Below, in pieces: positions 61,507-64,000 of a stretch of 64,000 bases of DNA. Numbering within the stretch: position 1 is the first letter of the stretch; every line of letters begins with the position of its first letter. The position numbers and the translations under genes are program-made. The stretch covers positions 7,811,501 to 7,875,500 of the forward strand of contig CM028912.1 in NCBI GenBank assembly GCA_016801845.1. The letters are read 5' to 3'. The notes beneath the pieces are model-generated. The model was not told where the DNA came from. It was given only the letters and a program-made list of their open reading frames with translations, and made no database searches. The DNA is from Polydactylus sextarius. Taxonomy: Eukaryota; Chordata; Actinopteri; Polynemidae.

Positions 61507-64000
61507 CTTGAAGACAAAAGAGAAAAGAAATTTCAGTGCTGATACACAAGAAAAACTGTGCACTTCAGGAACCATGTTGTATATATGCTGTATATACTGT
61601 ATATGATGTATGAATTATTTCCAATACTATTACATGCACATTTGAATAATAGCACAAGTTATTGTCTAAGTCGGAAGAAAGTAACTAACCAGAGATCTTT
61701 GCAAACCTAAAATGAATAGAATATCTATACCACAACTTTTTACTGGTCTAAAGGCATTTCCAGACTTTTCTTAACTATCTAATTGAAAAAAATCACATGG
61801 ATTCAAGTGCTTTTGTGTTCCATATACATGGGCCACACACAGGCCATTGAACAGACTGGGGAGGGTTGGGCACCCTGTAGTTACTGGAGCACAACTTCTT
61901 TTTGGATTCTTCTTATGGGAACATTGGTTCAGCTTGTGAGTCTCCTCCTTATGGTCAGACTTTGGAACAATCTTGCTGTCCAGGGTGTTGTGAACTCCAC
62001 GCAACTCAAACTTCACCGGGTTCTCGAACCATGTGTAGACTGTGCTTATCATGGTGTTCATGTCCAAAAGCAGCAATGCCACTGTACTGCTTAAAGCCAC
62101 CATCACAGACTTTAGTAAGAATTAAGGGCATTAAGAAGTTAATCCTGATGTACCACACTACAGTGCACAGCAGGTTCTTTATCAGTCTGCCAATGGTGGT
62201 TTTCCCTCCACTGGTCACTCCACCAATAATATACTTGTGCTGTTTTCTGATTTAATTGGCCAAAGTTCATGAAAAAAGTTGCATAAAGTTTTAGGATCTC
62301 ACATGAGTGACGTTCTACTTTCGTGCTGGTTCAAAACCAAATGGTAGATATAACATCTATTCATTACGTATCGAACTAGTATTTGATATTTTCATACAAA
62401 ATTAAAATGTAATATTCATCAGAGATTTGTTTTCTTCACAGCAGCTGTAATTGTTGATAAACAACCCTTTGTGTTATGAAGCAAATTCAGTGGTAATACA
62501 TTAGACACAAACTGGGACTAGTGGCCATTTGCAGCTTCATAATTGAGCCAATAGTCAGACATAGAAATAGAATCAAACACAAGGTGCTAGAATACAAACA
62601 CGCACAAATGCATACACACACACACAAAATCATAATTTACTCAAATACACAGGTTTGACTGAAAATATCCCAAAGGCTGTTTCATCACCCTGAAATATCC
62701 GTTCTCTTCATCTGCTGTTACATTTTACATTTTCATGAAAACACCCAATACACAGAGAGCAAGAGCTGCTAAAACCAGGTCCAAACATGGCAGCAAATCA
62801 GATGTCTTAGTGTTGCTCCCCTCTTTCAGTACACACACACACACAGCACATACACACAGTGATGAAAAGAAAAACACCTACAACATGACTAAACACTTTT
62901 ATTATCTTCTCCATTAAGTAATTCATAAACTAACCCAACTTCTAAACATTTTTTGGAGCTAAATTACGTTTGTTATCGCAGGAACCGTTTCCATTTCTCA
63001 GCACAGAGGGTAAAGCTTATGTGCCTTTAATATCCAGTTAAAGGCTTAACAGAAGATATTATGGTGTATGGACACGTTTGTGGTTTGGATTTTCTCACTG
63101 ATTTGTATTTGCTTTATTGATTTTGTGCTCTTTAATTCGTTAATGAGATGAACTGAACGGTGTGTGGTTTTATAGGCTCTTGGAAGCAGGAACGTTACAG
63201 CACAATGTTGGATGTTAACAAAAATAGTCCATCACTTTGTGGTATTAAATATTTTTTACTTACATAAAGCTATTTCTAACTAACTAATAGATGCCATGCT
63301 GTGACCTTGACTTTAGAAAAAAATGTTCTCAGTTAAAACTAAAGTTTTAAAACCCACTAAGAGTGAAAATAACCTTCAGCGTAACTTAATCCAGTAGTAG
63401 GACGGTTATGTAAATAGTCTTTTTCTGTGTCCTTGCAGAGGATCATTGAAAAATGATGCCATCTCTTCGACCGTTTTTTTTTCCTATAAAGCTCCATAAC
63501 CTGTTTAATATTCTGTGTGTGTACTTATATACTTTGAATACAATGTATATTGTCTGCTACAGTAATCGCACCATGTCCGAGTCAAAGCACAAATATAAAA
63601 CCAGATCCAATTGTTTAAATAATCTTTATTTCCTACATATCGCTTTGTGTTCTCTGGAGGAATATATTTTGTCTTCCAATAAAATTGTTTGAAAGCTAAA
63701 CTTATAGCTCACTTTTCAGATGCATGAAGCAACATCACCAGTACCACATATTAACAAATAACAATACTGAGTAATGAAATCAGATAATACAATGTATTAT
63801 GAGGAATATTACACTCTGAAAGGAGTTGGCTTAATGAATACTTTTTCTTTATTTGATATTTATAGTTACTTTTACTTAAGTAATACATTGAATGCGGTCA
63901 CTACTTATTTCGCTACTATGTCGCTACTATATTTAAAAATGTTTAGGGTAATCACATTAATAAAATGATTTGTTATATAACAAAAGAGAAATAGGTTTGG
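61507..64000 (-). other. cckbr: Upstream intron of the CCK receptor gene (partial)
   Basis: Beginning at the acceptor AG (61508-61507 on the minus strand), this stretch shows no TM1-4 exon of the receptor up to the window end. It contains the NMRK2-like pseudogene (61801-62239), a short CA-rich tract near 62823-62860 and AT-rich DNA. The intron therefore exceeds 2.4 kb. Confidence 0.65.
61801..62239 (-). pseudogene. Processed pseudogene of nicotinamide riboside kinase 2 (NMRK2-like), truncated and frameshifted
   Basis: NMRK2 phosphorylates nicotinamide riboside on the salvage route to NAD. Reading minus from about 62239, the copy shows a P-loop start KYIIGGVTSGGKTT (two residues short of the usual IGIGG spacing), RLIKNL, then GGFKQY. 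After a frameshift near 62060-62075 it shows DMNTMISTVYTWFENPVKF, then remnants of the PYEEC(K) segment in another frame, then SSNYRVPNPP and, in yet another frame, VWPMY followed by a stop. The catalytic Q-D-D-F-F segment is replaced by diverged residues. About 15-20 codons are missing before the PYEEC region, and no clear start codon or poly(A) tail remains. Several exons of the parent are fused without introns, so a retrocopy is likely. It sits in a CCK receptor intron on the same strand. NMRK1 as parent is less likely because GGFKQY and the NPVKF region fit NMRK2. Confidence 0.8.

Noticed and set aside
61783..62255. Plus-strand ORFs of 103 and 117 codons
   Set aside because: They are antisense shadows of the minus-strand NMRK2-like pseudogene.
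62250..64000. Search for the TM1-4 exons of the CCK receptor
   Set aside because: No frame shows the expected helix or loop motifs on the minus strand; the exons must lie outside the window.

Overview
The window looks like teleost (ray-finned fish) nuclear DNA. It is AT-rich and gene-poor, with long dinucleotide microsatellites, a tRNA-derived SINE with the tail common in fish, fossil DNA transposons and a LINE fragment. Coding DNA is confined to short exons with GT/AG splice sites. I see no bacterial operons, phage, CRISPR, tRNA or rRNA.

Layout. (1) Positions 1-24910, and probably on to about 30.2 kb, are the 3' part of a NALF/FAM155 gene on the + strand (NALCN channel auxiliary factor). 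It has more than 21.7 kb of the preceding intron, a 172-bp exon coding for the cysteine-rich core (21751-21922), a 2.7-kb intron and the last coding exon with a hydrophobic C-terminal segment (24609-24910). A long 3' UTR may reach a poly(A) signal at 30194. (2) About 30.2-59.0 kb is intergenic. It holds decayed transposons, microsatellites, one CpG-rich patch (about 46.5-47.0 kb) that could be a small promoter, and otherwise unremarkable AT-rich DNA. (3) Positions 59053-61506 carry the last two coding exons of a cholecystokinin/gastrin receptor (CCKBR type) on the - strand. Its upstream exons lie beyond the right edge. The intron upstream of those exons holds a broken, intronless copy of a nicotinamide riboside kinase gene (NMRK2-like) at about 61.8-62.24 kb.

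The two genes converge (+ and -), and both are cut by the window edges. Both products are neuronal or endocrine membrane proteins, but nothing in the sequence ties them into one pathway. I did not find a convincing new biological system. The best leads are the NMRK2-like retropseudogene, the CpG patch with a possible minus-strand exon, a near-consensus CTCF site between the NALF exons, and an intron-bearing fossil transposon at 1.38-2.41 kb.
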